Assembly: GCA_020848035.1 (NCBI GenBank)
Contig: JADLAX010000068.1
Location: forward strand, 1-64,000
Reading direction: 5' to 3'
From: Anaerolineae bacterium
GTDB taxonomy: Bacteria > Chloroflexota > Anaerolineae > Promineifilales > Promineifilaceae
Length of the DNA stretch: 64,000 bases
The translations under genes were made by a program, and so were the position numbers. Below are positions 43,286 through 51,787 of the stretch, piece by piece. Within the stretch, counting starts at the first letter, position 1, and every line of letters starts with the position of its first letter. The notes under the pieces were generated by a model. It did no database searches. It saw nothing but the letters and a program-made list of their open reading frames with translations, and had not been told where the DNA came from.

Positions 43286-44638
43286 TTATTTGAACTGATA
43301 ATCCCAGCCAAAGTTCACCGGGTAGGCGCTGGCACCGGCGATCAGCGTGATTTCGTGGTACCAGGTGCCGTTGAAGGGGAAGGTCCAGCCGCCGGGCAGC
43401 AGCGGGGCCACGTTCTCGGGCGCGGTGGCGTTGATGAAGACGCAGTAGGTGCCCGGCGTCAGGCTGTTAAAAACATACTGGCCGCTGGCGTCGGTGACGG
43501 CCGTAACCGGAACGGCGTTGTCGCTGGCGCAGCTGCCCAACCGCAGCAGCACAGTCACGCCAGGGATGTACGTCTCGTTGGGCTCCAGCATGCCGTTGCC
43601 AACATAACCATTTGCGCCATCCAGGACACAGCTGCCTTCGATCACCGAGCTGTCGTGGTTGGTGGTGCAGAAGTCGCTCCAGACAAAACCGCTGATCGAC
43701 AGGTTGGGCACGGCCGATTTCAGGTTGATGTCGGTGAGCAGTTGCCCGGCGCTCAGGGCGAGGCTGGCCACGTCATCCAGGCCGCCGTTCCCCACCAGCC
43801 CCAGGCAGAAGCTGCCCACAAAGTTACCGCTGAGGGTGTAACGGCCGTCGCTGCCGGATGTGGCAATGGCAACTGCGTCGGTTTTTACGTGGCAGGCGGT
43901 GCCCGGTGCCAGCCAGATTTCCCGGTTGGCCATCAGCGGTTCGCCGCTGTTGTAAACGCCGTTCCCGTTGGTGTCCTGGTAAACCAGCCCGGTGATGGTG
44001 CTGTTTTGCCCGCTGATTACCTGGATTTCCACCCAGAGCGGGGCGCTGCTGCTGCCGACACCAAAGAAGCTGCCCTGCGGCGTTTCCAATTTCCAGTCGC
44101 TCTGATATGCGCCGGGGGTGACTGGGGCCAGCATGGTCAGGCTCAGGTCAACGGTCTGGCCGGGAGCCACGGTGGCAGGCAGTGGCAGCGTTTCAACCAC
44201 GGCACCCAACGTGGGGCCGCCCGCATGAACCAGGTGGTAACGGCCGTCCCAGGTACAGGTGCCGTTGTTTTTGATGCGCCACGTTTTGACAAAGGTGGTG
44301 CCCGCCACGATCTGGCTGTTGTCGGGAATGGTAACGTCGGCGATGAAGGTGGCGGCGTTGGTGCAGGCGGTGTTGGTGGCGACCGCCGTGTTGGTGGGCA
44401 GGGGGGTGGTGGTGAGCGGAGGAACGGCCGTTCCCTCACTGGTTGCCGTGGCCGAAACAGTCTCCGTGGGTTGCCCGGTAGTTGTGGCGGTGATGAGTTC
44501 AACCGTGGGAACGATCGTCATGGTGTTTGCGTCGCTGATTTGAAAGTAGCGCAGACCAAGCACGACAGCGGCACCCACGCCGAGCAAGACAAAAGCGGTG
44601 AAGGCACCAAGAATAATGATAAGTACGGATCGAGACAT
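43286..44638 (-). CDS. Surface protein with NBR1-like Ig and SdrD B-like domains
   Basis: 450 residues: an N-terminal membrane anchor (about 5-30), a Thr/Pro linker, an NBR1-type Ig domain (about 92-210; 'VKTWRIKNNGTCTWDGRYHLVHAGG', 'GAYQSDWKLETPQGSFFG'), then two Cna-B/SdrD-B-like modules ('ITGLVYQDTNGNGVYNSGEP' and 'ISGFVWSDFC...GVTVLLRLG'). The bacterial NBR1-Ig domain is common in Chloroflexota surface proteins. It is probably an adhesive or structural envelope protein. It contains several Cys that could pair outside the cell. Confidence 0.82.
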   Translation of the reverse strand: MSRSVLIIILGAFTAFVLLGVGAAVVLGLRYFQISDANTMTIVPTVELITATTTGQPTETVSATATSEGTAVPPLTTTPLPTNTAVATNTACTNAATFIADVTIPDNSQIVAGTTFVKTWRIKNNGTCTWDGRYHLVHAGGPTLGAVVETLPLPATVAPGQTVDLSLTMLAPVTPGAYQSDWKLETPQGSFFGVGSSSAPLWVEIQVISGQNSTITGLVYQDTNGNGVYNSGEPLMANREIWLAPGTACHVKTDAVAIATSGSDGRYTLSGNFVGSFCLGLVGNGGLDDVASLALSAGQLLTDINLKSAVPNLSISGFVWSDFCTTNHDSSVIEGSCVLDGANGYVGNGMLEPNETYIPGVTVLLRLGSCASDNAVPVTAVTDASGQYVFNSLTPGTYCVFINATAPENVAPLLPGGWTFPFNGTWYHEITLIAGASAYPVNFGWDYQFK

Positions 44639-45030
44639 TTTAGAACGAACTCCTTTTATTTAATCACGCACACGGTCGTAGACTGGCCGGTTGGCCGTTT
44701 GTGTGCATCGTGAAGAATGTCGCGATTAACGGCGAATCTGTTACAGACTACTGGCCTACGGCAAACCTACGCCCAGGCAACGGCGGCAAAAAATTGAGGA
44801 TTTTACCTGCTGGTCCTGGAGCTCAGCACTCTGGTAATGGGGTTAATGGCTGTCTGCGCTAGCCACGCATGGTGCCCGAGAGGCAGCCTGCTTGGTTGTT
44901 GTCTATTGCCAGTATGGGTATTGACACGGCCGTATCTGTAGGGTGTGGTATGTACTATTTACGCCAGCACTATACCGTCAGGTGTGGTTTCACGCTTGCA
45001 GAAGACTGCGCTCGAAGGAAATGATAAAAG
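44639..45030. other. Divergent intergenic region
   Basis: About 390 bp between the surface-protein gene and the restriction-modification promoter. It holds one ACGGCCGT copy near 44928, the last before the motif-free island. No gene was found. The GC content drops towards the right end. Confidence 0.35.
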
Positions 45031-45058
45031 TTGCACAATTGTTCGAAAAAAGTATGAT
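45031..45058 (+). promoter_or_regulatory. Promoter of the restriction-modification genes
   Basis: TTGCAC, a 16-bp spacer, then TATGAT, about 46 bp before the methyltransferase ATG. It is a good match to a sigma-70 promoter. Confidence 0.5.
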
Positions 45059-45104
45059 TAGAGGCAAGGTTTCTGTTGATGATCTATAACTTTGGAAAAG
45101 CAAG

Positions 45105-46094
45105 ATGCAAAAGTCTCTCCCGTTGAATGCAACCACTAGAATTCTCTCTCAGTTTGATCAAGATGAGCGACTGATTCTCTATCATGGCGACACGAATGAA
45201 CTGATAAAAACAATTCCCGACAATTTCATTAAACTCATTATTACTTCTCCTCCCTATAATTTGGGTAAAGCCTACGAAGATCGCGTTTCTATTGAAAAAT
45301 ATCTGGAAGTTCAGACCGAAACGATTGAGCAACTCTACCGGGTCTTAAGTCCTCAAGGGAGTATTTGCTGGCAAGTTGGAAATTTTGTGGAGAAAGGCGA
45401 AGTTTTTCCGCTTGACATTTACTACTATTCCATTTTCAAAAAATTGGGCTTATTCCTGCGAAATAGAATTATCTGGCACTTTGGACATGGCTTGCATACT
45501 TCAAAACGTTTTTCCGGACGTTATGAAACAATTTTATGGTTTACAAAAGAGAAAGAGTATACTTTTAACCTTGATCCAATTCGTGTTCCTTCAAAGTATC
45601 CTGGGAAGAGGCATTTCAAAGGTCCTAATAAAGGAAAGCTATCGGGAAACCCCCAAGGGAAGAACCCATCGGATGTCTGGCAAGAGTTGGTCACAGAGTG
45701 GGAGGGTTGTTTTTGGGAAATACCAAATGTCAAATCCAATCATATAGAAAAGACAATTCATCCCTGTCAATTTCCTGTTGAACTTGTGGAACGATGTGTA
45801 TTAGCACTAACGGACGAAAATGATTGGGTTTTTGACCCTTATGCTGGGGTTGGCTCTGCGCTTATTGCTGCTATTAAACACAACAGGCGTGCAGTTGGGA
45901 GTGAAAGAGATTCTACTTATGTTGACCTGGCACGAGAACGCATAGATTCTTTTAACGACGGCACGCTGCGGCTTCGACCTTTGGGAAAACCTATCCATAA
46001 ACCATCAGGCAGAGAAAAAGTTGCTCAAGTGCCAACTGAATGGAGCAGTTCAAATCAGGCAAGACTTCTGGAAGAAAAGCAGGAATATAAATAA
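45105..46094 (+). CDS. Type II DNA methyltransferase (beta class)
   Basis: 329 residues. Motif IV TSPPYN comes early ('KLIITSPPYNLGKAYEDRV') and the SAM-binding motif I comes late ('DWVFDPYAGVGSALIAAIKHNRRAVGSE'), the order of beta-class N4-cytosine/N6-adenine methyltransferases. It should protect the sites cut by the BglII-type nuclease encoded 33 bp downstream. The SPPY form is common in N4-cytosine enzymes but not proof. Codon use is AT-rich compared with neighbours, and the region lacks ACGGCCGT, so the pair was probably acquired. Confidence 0.9.
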   Translation: MQKSLPLNATTRILSQFDQDERLILYHGDTNELIKTIPDNFIKLIITSPPYNLGKAYEDRVSIEKYLEVQTETIEQLYRVLSPQGSICWQVGNFVEKGEVFPLDIYYYSIFKKLGLFLRNRIIWHFGHGLHTSKRFSGRYETILWFTKEKEYTFNLDPIRVPSKYPGKRHFKGPNKGKLSGNPQGKNPSDVWQELVTEWEGCFWEIPNVKSNHIEKTIHPCQFPVELVERCVLALTDENDWVFDPYAGVGSALIAAIKHNRRAVGSERDSTYVDLARERIDSFNDGTLRLRPLGKPIHKPSGREKVAQVPTEWSSSNQARLLEEKQEYK

Positions 46095-46127
46095 TCAGCG
46101 TTGTCTTTGATGTTATTATAGTCAGCC

Positions 46128-46742
46128 ATGAAAATTACCAAGAAATATTCTCATCTTAATGGCGAAGAATGGCTCCTTGTTCATGAAAAAGAAGTTTACC
46201 AGGAGATCCTTGACATAATTCGTTCAGTTGATGCTGAAAAATGCAGGACAAAAATCAGCAAAGAAAGAAGGTTCACAGGAAAGCCTCTATTTAGTCCTAT
46301 CGCGTTGAACAGAGAATTTGATAAGCATTTTTCCAAATGTGGCTGGCAATCAACAAGGTATTCTTATTACGTTGCTCATGACTTTGAACAATTAGAGACC
46401 ATGAGAAATATGTCACTTGAAGGTCAAAGAACATATTTGCTTGCTCAAAATGCTGAACCAATATTCTCCTATAATCAAACCGACCATGTGAAAAATCAAA
46501 TTGCCATTGAAGTGCAATTTGGCAAGTATGCTTTTGTCGCTTACGATTTGTTTGTTAAGCATCTGGCGTTTTACACTGGCCGCCTGATAAATGTAGGAAT
46601 TGAAATTTTACCCACAAAATCAATGCAAAGAGAGATGTCATCTGGCGTCGCATATTATGAGGGGGAGCTTCATAATATCCTCAGGCATGGTAGAAGCAGC
46701 CCCCCGGTGCCGCTGGTCATTCTTGGTCTTGATATTGACTGA
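46128..46742 (+). CDS. BglII/BstYI-family restriction endonuclease
   Basis: 204 residues. The active-site triad D119...E128-V-Q130 has exactly the spacing of BglII (D84, E93, Q95), in the context 'NQIAIEVQFGKYAFVAYDLFVKHLAFYTG', which is highly characteristic of the family. BglII cuts AGATCT and BstYI cuts RGATCY; the exact site here cannot be read from sequence. It is paired with the upstream methyltransferase. No strong ribosome site is visible, which would keep nuclease levels low. Confidence 0.88.
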   Translation: MKITKKYSHLNGEEWLLVHEKEVYQEILDIIRSVDAEKCRTKISKERRFTGKPLFSPIALNREFDKHFSKCGWQSTRYSYYVAHDFEQLETMRNMSLEGQRTYLLAQNAEPIFSYNQTDHVKNQIAIEVQFGKYAFVAYDLFVKHLAFYTGRLINVGIEILPTKSMQREMSSGVAYYEGELHNILRHGRSSPPVPLVILGLDID

Positions 46743-47008
46743 GAAAAGAGTCAAAATGGGCGACGATGAGGAAATCGCCTACCAGACTCTGCTATAGCAA
46801 GGTCTCTTGATAGCTGGGGGCGTCCCTGTCAGGCCCCTTCTGTGGCTGCTTGGGGCTGGTATTGGGCTATTTATCTGCTTACATGACATTATAAAATTTT
46901 GGCACACAATCTGTTTCATCCTTCGTGCTACCACCCTAAATTCTCCTTATATTCCTAAATCACAAAATTTGCGCCCCAATGACGCCAGCCCCAACAAAAC
47001 TGCCGCGT
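46743..47008. other. Non-coding stretch downstream of the restriction gene
   Basis: The 70-residue track ORF here has a hydrophobic start but no family signal or ribosome site. A short GGGGC/GCCCC pairing occurs near 46818. Nothing else is supportable. Confidence 0.3.
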
Positions 47009-47122
47009 TCAGGATATAGATCGCCTCCCGATTTCCGCCTGCTTAACCGGGTCACTTACCAAGTCGAAGAACTGGACGCGGTTGTACCGCACCACTAAAA
47101 AATTTCCCCGCACGGCGTCTAA
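47009..47122 (-). pseudogene. Possible C-terminal remnant of a sulfatase-like gene
   Basis: The minus strand reads 'VRGNFLVVRYNRVQFFDLVSDPVKQ' before a TGA. This resembles the end of type I sulfatases, which usually finish with a 'KYI.y..g..ELYDL.sDP.E..N' segment. The frame is closed by a stop just upstream and no other sulfatase part is present. It abuts the restriction-modification island, so the island may have replaced the rest. Chance resemblance is possible. Confidence 0.3.
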
Positions 47123-47161
47123 TTAAATGATAATCAAACTTTGGAGCAAAGTCAGGAAGAT

Positions 47162-47761
47162 ATGGACAACGATCACGCCCTGGCGCAGCTGATTGGCCGC
47201 TGCCAGCAGGGTGACCTGGAAGCGTTTGCGGCGCTGTTCCGGCAGTTCCGCCAATATGTCTACGACCTGGCCTGCGTCATTTTGCGCGACAATGTTGCTG
47301 CGCATGATGCGGTGCAAGATACCTTCCTGCGCGTCATGGCGAAGATCGACACCTTTGCCGGGGAGGCGGCGTTTGAAACGTGGTTAACGGCCGTAACCGT
47401 CAACACCTGCCGCAGCCACCTGCGCCGCCAAAAAGTGCGCCGCTTTCTCTCGCTGGAGACGCTTTCTGCCAGGCAGCTGCATCGTGGCGGGGCCGTCCCC
47501 AGCCCGGCGTACCTGGTGGAAGAACGCCTTTACCGCCAGTCGCTGTGGCAGATGGTCAACAGCCTGCCCGACCGGCTGCGCCTGCCGCTGATTTTGCGCT
47601 ACCGTTACGCCCTGTCTTGTGCCGACATTGGCGCGGTTTTGGGCGTCAAGCTGGGCACGGTTTACCAGCAGCTCAACGAGGGCCGCCGCCAATTGGCGCA
47701 GCTGGCGGCACAGTCAGAAACGGCCGTTCCCCTCTCGCTGGCCCCCGGAGAAAGTGGATGA
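47162..47761 (+). CDS. ECF-type RNA polymerase sigma factor
   Basis: 199 residues with sigma-70 region 2 ('FAALFRQFRQYVYDLACVILRDNVAAHDAVQDTFLRVMAKIDTFAGEAAFETWLTAVTVNTCRSHLRRQKVRR') and region 4 ('NSLPDRLRLPLILRYRYALSCADIGAVLGVKLGTVYQQLNEGRRQL'). There is no region 3, so it is an ECF sigma. ATG at 47162 with AGGAAG upstream is preferred over TTG at 47141. Its stop overlaps the start of the anti-sigma gene by four bases (ATGA), so the two are made in step. Confidence 0.93.
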   Translation: MDNDHALAQLIGRCQQGDLEAFAALFRQFRQYVYDLACVILRDNVAAHDAVQDTFLRVMAKIDTFAGEAAFETWLTAVTVNTCRSHLRRQKVRRFLSLETLSARQLHRGGAVPSPAYLVEERLYRQSLWQMVNSLPDRLRLPLILRYRYALSCADIGAVLGVKLGTVYQQLNEGRRQLAQLAAQSETAVPLSLAPGESG

Positions 47762-50559
47762 AGCTGTGGCACCGTTTTCCTGAAGCAACCCATGCCGTCG
47801 TGCGTGAGCACTACGACGCTTACCGCGATGGCGCACTCACTGGGGCAGAAACGGCCGCTTACAACGCCCACCTGCAAACCTGTGCCGCCTGCCGCCACTG
47901 GGTGGCGCGGCAGCACAGCCTCATCGCCGAGCTGCGCGCCGACATGCCGCCGCCGCACCAGCTTAAGCTCACGGGCGCGGCCCAGATTCAGCGGGCGATG
48001 TACAAACAAATCAAGAGGTCTATGGTTATGCAAAACGTAAAGCTTTCCTTCAGAACTGTGGCGGCCCTCGCCGCTGTGGTGATTGTGGCCGGAGTGGCCC
48101 TGTGGTGGCAGTTTGGCCGTGGTGACCAGACCGCCAGCTCGCCCGAAACGGCCGAAATCGCCGCCACCACTGCCGCAGACCAGACGGTGACCGAAGCGGG
48201 CGAGGCCGCCAGCCTCACCTTTGCCGCGCCGGGAGCCGAGCGCAGCCGCTACGAACTGGTGGCCGCCCTGTTCAACCGCCTGAACCCGGACGTAACGGTG
48301 CAGGTCATCACCCTTGTCCCAGACAGCGACCCGGCGACACAGGCGGATACGGCCGTTCTCACCACCACCCCCGCCAACCCAGCCAGCTTTGTCGACCTCG
48401 CCGACAGGCTGCAAGGCAGCACCGAGATCAACCCGCAGGATTATTTTGCTGGGGCATTGCAAGGCTGCCAGGTTGGCAGCGTGGCTTACGGCCTGCCGCT
48501 CAGCTTCACCCCGTCCTTCATTTACTTTGACGAAACCGTGTTGGCTGAAGCGGGTGTGGCTGCCCCCGCCGCCGAGTGGACCTGGCCCGACCTGGTGCAA
48601 ACGATCACCGCGCTCAGCACCGGGGATGGCACGCGTTATGGCTTTGGCAGCGTGAATGACCTGCTGCGGCTGCTCCAGCCGCTCATGGCGGCCAATCTGG
48701 ATGCCAGCGGCAGCCTCAATGCCACCGCCATTGAACCGTATCTCCAGGATGTGGCCAGCCTGGTGGCTGCCGGGCACGTGGCGGATGTAGACGTGGTGGA
48801 ACGGGAAGGGCTGATTGCCGACGGCCGTATCGGTCTTTGGCTGGATAATCCGGCAACGCTCAGCGCCCGGGTAGCCGAGATCGGCGAGGCGCTGGGCCGC
48901 CTGCCCGCGCCTGCCCTGGGCGACCTCACTGCCACCAATCTGGCCCAACCAGTCTGCCTCACCATCAGCCGGGGCAGCCGCCAGGCCGATGCCGCCTGGC
49001 GCTGGCTGACTTACCTGTCCTACAACCCGCCGGAACTGCCCGTAGGCAGCATTCCGGCCAACCGTCTCACGATGGGCAGCTTTGCCGACAGCACGCTGCT
49101 CAACGATCCGGTTAACAGCCTGGCTATCAACCGCGCCTGGTTTAGCGGCCAGCAGCGCCAGATAGACGCCCTGCTTCCGGCGCTGCACCAGCACGTTGTG
49201 GCTGGCGTGCCCCTGCCCGAGGCATTGGCCCAGGTCGATTCTGCTGGTACCGCCGCCACCGCCGGGGCCGAAGCCACTGCGCCGGTCATTGCCGCACCGC
49301 CGCCAGCAACAGGCCCCACCGTCATTCGCTTTTATGGTGACCAATTCCGCCTGGCCGAAGCGTTAGACACCTTCCGCCAGGCGTACCCCGATATCGTTGT
49401 CAACGCTTCTTTTGATGCGCGGTTGGGGCCGGGCGGCACGCTCACTTTGGAAGATGTCACCGAGCAGTTTGACTGTATTTCCTGGCCGGGTGTTGGCGTA
49501 CCGCCGACCAATTTGCGCGATGCCGTACTGGATTTGTCGGGCCTGGTTTCGCCGGAGGTACTGGCAGATTACTCGCCCGAGGCGCTGACTATCGTTCAGA
49601 CCGAGGGCCAACTGCTGGGCCTGCCGCTGGAGATCAATCCGGTGGTGGTGCGCTACAGCGAAAACCGGTTTGGCGAGGTGGGTGTGCCCATCCCCACCGC
49701 CGATTGGACGCTGAACGATTTGCTCAATACGGCCGTTCAGCTGGGCCAAGCTGGCGATACAGCCATTTATGGGTTTGTCTCGACAGGGTTTGCCAGCCTG
49801 GCCGGGCCAGAGTTCATCGAATTGGTGCTGGCTGAGCAGGGCATCCAACTGTGGGACCTGTCTGCGGGCACCATGAACGTGGCGGACCCGGCGGTAACGG
49901 CCGTTTTTAACCAGTACCTCACCTGGATGCAGCAAAATGCGCTCTACACGTCTGCGCCTGGTGATGAATATGAAGTACGGGATACGTTCACGCAAAATGG
50001 TCGGGCGGCCATGTGGTTTACCACCAGCGACCGCCGCCCGATTGCCATTGGCGTGCCGGAACCATTTGCTATGCTGCCCTTGCCGCAGCTGCAGAGCCAG
50101 CTTTTGCCTCCGCCCTGGCAGACGCTGCTGTTCATCTCCAACCGGGCGGCTGACCCAAGTGCCTGTATGGCTTGGCTTGAGTTTCTTACAACGCGGGCTG
50201 ATGCGATTACGGCCGTTCCGGCCCGGCAATCCGTTGCCAACGGCCGCGCCTGGCAAAACGAGGTCGGGCCAGAAAATGCGGCCGTGTTCCGCGAGGCGCT
50301 CAGTCGGCACATGGCGGCTTCTTCGCCAGAGGCCAGTATGCTCATATATGGCATCAAATATCCGCTTTATCGGTGGTTGCAGCAGGTGGCAGAAACGGCC
50401 GTGGCCGGGGGCGACCCGGCGGCCCAACTGCTCCAGGTGCAAACCTGGAGCCAGGTCTACCTGGCGTGCATTGGCAACAACACAAGCGCCACCGCTGAAG
50501 AAATCCAGACCTGCGCCAGCCAGGCCGATCCCAACTACATGAGCGGTTTCGAGCAATAA
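47758..50559 (+). CDS. Transmembrane anti-sigma factor fused to two solute-binding-protein domains
   Basis: 933 residues. The cytoplasmic N-terminus has the zinc anti-sigma motif HxxxCxxC (H38, C42, C45; 'NAHLQTCAACRHW'). A membrane helix spans about 99-117. The exterior holds two SBP_bac_1-like modules: about 150-430 ('LTFAAPGAERSRYELVAALFNRLNPDVTVQVITL', 'LPLSFTPSFIYFDETVLAEAGV') and about 520-930 ('VIRFYGDQFRLAEALDTFRQAYPDIVVNASF', 'PLEINPVVVRYSENRFGEVGVP'). Both have the YFDE/YSEN...W-sequence landmarks of sugar-binding receptors. It overlaps the sigma gene by ATGA. The first 126 residues of the track ORF are out-of-gene. Ligand-controlled sigma release is the obvious hypothesis. Confidence 0.88.
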   Translation: MKLWHRFPEATHAVVREHYDAYRDGALTGAETAAYNAHLQTCAACRHWVARQHSLIAELRADMPPPHQLKLTGAAQIQRAMYKQIKRSMVMQNVKLSFRTVAALAAVVIVAGVALWWQFGRGDQTASSPETAEIAATTAADQTVTEAGEAASLTFAAPGAERSRYELVAALFNRLNPDVTVQVITLVPDSDPATQADTAVLTTTPANPASFVDLADRLQGSTEINPQDYFAGALQGCQVGSVAYGLPLSFTPSFIYFDETVLAEAGVAAPAAEWTWPDLVQTITALSTGDGTRYGFGSVNDLLRLLQPLMAANLDASGSLNATAIEPYLQDVASLVAAGHVADVDVVEREGLIADGRIGLWLDNPATLSARVAEIGEALGRLPAPALGDLTATNLAQPVCLTISRGSRQADAAWRWLTYLSYNPPELPVGSIPANRLTMGSFADSTLLNDPVNSLAINRAWFSGQQRQIDALLPALHQHVVAGVPLPEALAQVDSAGTAATAGAEATAPVIAAPPPATGPTVIRFYGDQFRLAEALDTFRQAYPDIVVNASFDARLGPGGTLTLEDVTEQFDCISWPGVGVPPTNLRDAVLDLSGLVSPEVLADYSPEALTIVQTEGQLLGLPLEINPVVVRYSENRFGEVGVPIPTADWTLNDLLNTAVQLGQAGDTAIYGFVSTGFASLAGPEFIELVLAEQGIQLWDLSAGTMNVADPAVTAVFNQYLTWMQQNALYTSAPGDEYEVRDTFTQNGRAAMWFTTSDRRPIAIGVPEPFAMLPLPQLQSQLLPPPWQTLLFISNRAADPSACMAWLEFLTTRADAITAVPARQSVANGRAWQNEVGPENAAVFREALSRHMAASSPEASMLIYGIKYPLYRWLQQVAETAVAGGDPAAQLLQVQTWSQVYLACIGNNTSATAEEIQTCASQADPNYMSGFEQ

Positions 50560-50599
50560 AAAAAGTGGGAGCCGTCAGGTTCCCGCTGCCACATAACAG

Positions 50600-50655
50600 A
50601 TTTCCCCGGAAATTGCCTGTTTGCTGCGGCAAATCTGGGCGAATTTCCGGGGGAA
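50600..50655. repeat. Imperfect inverted repeat with ATTTCCCCGGAAATT core
   Basis: ATTTCCCCGGAAATTGCC pairs imperfectly with GGCGAATTTCCGGGGGAA, with an inner TTTGC/GCAAA pair. It shares its core with the hairpin at 9078. It lies in the 261-bp gap after the anti-sigma gene, which also has a small GTGGGAGCC/GGTTCCCGC stem near 50566. Possibly a terminator region. Confidence 0.55.
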
Positions 50656-50803
50656 CTCTTGCTTTGGTTGGCTGGCTGCCAGCTTGGGCTTGATGTGGCA
50701 ACTATGGTCAGGAGGTGCTCAGGAGTTATGAAGGAGCTGTTGGCAGGGGATGAAGGTTGGCAACTGCTTTCGATAGGTTTGTGACGTCAAGACGGCCGTC
50801 TCT

Positions 50804-50812
50804 TGCTATAAT
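50804..50812 (+). promoter_or_regulatory. Extended -10 promoter for menA (leaderless)
   Basis: TGCTATAAT is a perfect extended -10 element ending 8 bases before the menA ATG. No ribosome-binding site lies in between, so the mRNA probably starts at the start codon. An ACGGCCGT copy overlaps the spacer upstream. Confidence 0.55.
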
Positions 50813-50820
50813 CCGCCCTT

Positions 50821-51747
50821 ATGACCAAAACGACGCAACCCTCTTCTGCTCTGCGCAAAGCGTGGCTCGATGCCACCCGCCCGCGTACCCTGCCGCTGGC
50901 GCTCTCCTGCATCGCCCTGGGCACCTTCCTGGCCACCGCCGCCGGGGCTTACAGCTGGCCGATTACGACGCTGTGTCTGGTAACGGCCGTTTTCCTGCAA
51001 ATCCTCTCCAACCTGGCCAACGACTACGGCGACTCCATTCACGGGGCCGACCACGTGCAGCGCGAGGGGCCGCAGCGGGCGGTGCAGTCGGGCCAGATCA
51101 GCGCCCAAACGATGAAACGAGCCATGTTTTTGTTTGCCGGGCTGTCGGCCGTGAGCGGGTTGGCGCTCATCTGGCTGGCGTTTGGCGCGGAAGGGCTGGT
51201 AGGCTTGCTGGTGTTTGGGGTGCTGGGCGGCGCGGCCATCTGGGCAGCGGTGAATTACACCGCGGGCCGCAAGCCGTACGGCTATGCCGGGTGGGGCGAC
51301 CTGTTTGTGCTCATCTTTTTTGGCTGGGTGGGGGTGCTGGGGCCGTACTTTTTAATGGCTCAGCGGCTCGATTGGCGGCTGCTGCTGCCCGCCACCAGCT
51401 GCGGCCTGCTGGCGGTGGCCGTGCTCAACGTCAACAACATCCGCGATATCGAGTCGGATCGGCAGGCGGGCAAATTTTCTATTCCGGTGCGGCTGGGGCC
51501 AGCGCGGGCAAGAGTGTACCACTGGATTTTATTGGGAACGGCCGTATTCCTGGCTACCCTCTACGTTTTGCTCACTTTTACCAGCTATTGGGCCTTTTTG
51601 TACGTGCTGGCGGTGCCGCTGCTGGTGCGCAACGGAACGGCCGTACAAAACACCTTTTCCCCGCTCCAGCTCAACCCCCTGCTCAAGCAGATGGTGCTCT
51701 CGGCCCTGGCGTTTAACTTGCTGCTCGGCCTTGGCCTGATTCTGTAG
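50821..51747 (+). CDS. menA: 1,4-dihydroxy-2-naphthoate polyprenyltransferase
   Basis: An integral membrane enzyme that joins a polyprenyl chain to DHNA in menaquinone synthesis. The 308 residues have UbiA motifs NDYGD (67-71) and 'NNIRDIESDR' (205-214), plus about eight hydrophobic helices. The sequence 'ATRPRTLPLALSCIALGT' and 'QREGPQRAVQSGQI' are MenA-like rather than UbiA-like. No other men gene is adjacent. It implies menaquinone as an electron carrier. The gene appears to be read from a leaderless transcript. Confidence 0.92.
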   Translation: MTKTTQPSSALRKAWLDATRPRTLPLALSCIALGTFLATAAGAYSWPITTLCLVTAVFLQILSNLANDYGDSIHGADHVQREGPQRAVQSGQISAQTMKRAMFLFAGLSAVSGLALIWLAFGAEGLVGLLVFGVLGGAAIWAAVNYTAGRKPYGYAGWGDLFVLIFFGWVGVLGPYFLMAQRLDWRLLLPATSCGLLAVAVLNVNNIRDIESDRQAGKFSIPVRLGPARARVYHWILLGTAVFLATLYVLLTFTSYWAFLYVLAVPLLVRNGTAVQNTFSPLQLNPLLKQMVLSALAFNLLLGLGLIL

Positions 51748-51748
51748 A

Positions 51749-51779
51749 CCGTAATCGGTGAACGGTTTACCGATTACGG
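51749..51779. terminator. Hairpin between convergent genes
   Basis: CCGTAATCGGT / ACCGATTACGG, an 11-bp perfect stem with a 9-nt loop, directly after the menA stop and 9 bp from the GNAT stop. It lacks T-runs, but the position between convergent genes supports a terminator role. Confidence 0.6.
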
Positions 51780-51787
51780 ATAACCGC

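Noticed and set aside
43241-44713. 490-residue plus-strand ORF
   Set aside because: Antisense to the NBR1-Ig/SdrD-B surface protein; no domain or ribosome site.
45105-46742. The restriction-modification pair as the reader of ACGGCCGT
   Set aside because: The nuclease belongs to the BglII/BstYI group, which cuts GATC-core sites, and the island itself lacks the octamer, so it is unlikely to be the cause of the iterated palindrome.
46807-47019. 70-residue plus-strand ORF
   Set aside because: No ribosome site, no homology pattern, and it overlaps the possible sulfatase remnant.
47380-47757. N-terminal extension of the anti-sigma ORF in the track
   Set aside because: It reads the sigma-factor region in a different frame and gives low-complexity Pro/Arg sequence. 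The ATG at 47758 overlaps the sigma stop in the usual ATGA way.
47662-49344. 560-residue minus-strand ORF
   Set aside because: Antisense to the sigma/anti-sigma pair. The zinc motif, membrane helix and SBP landmarks are all on the plus strand.
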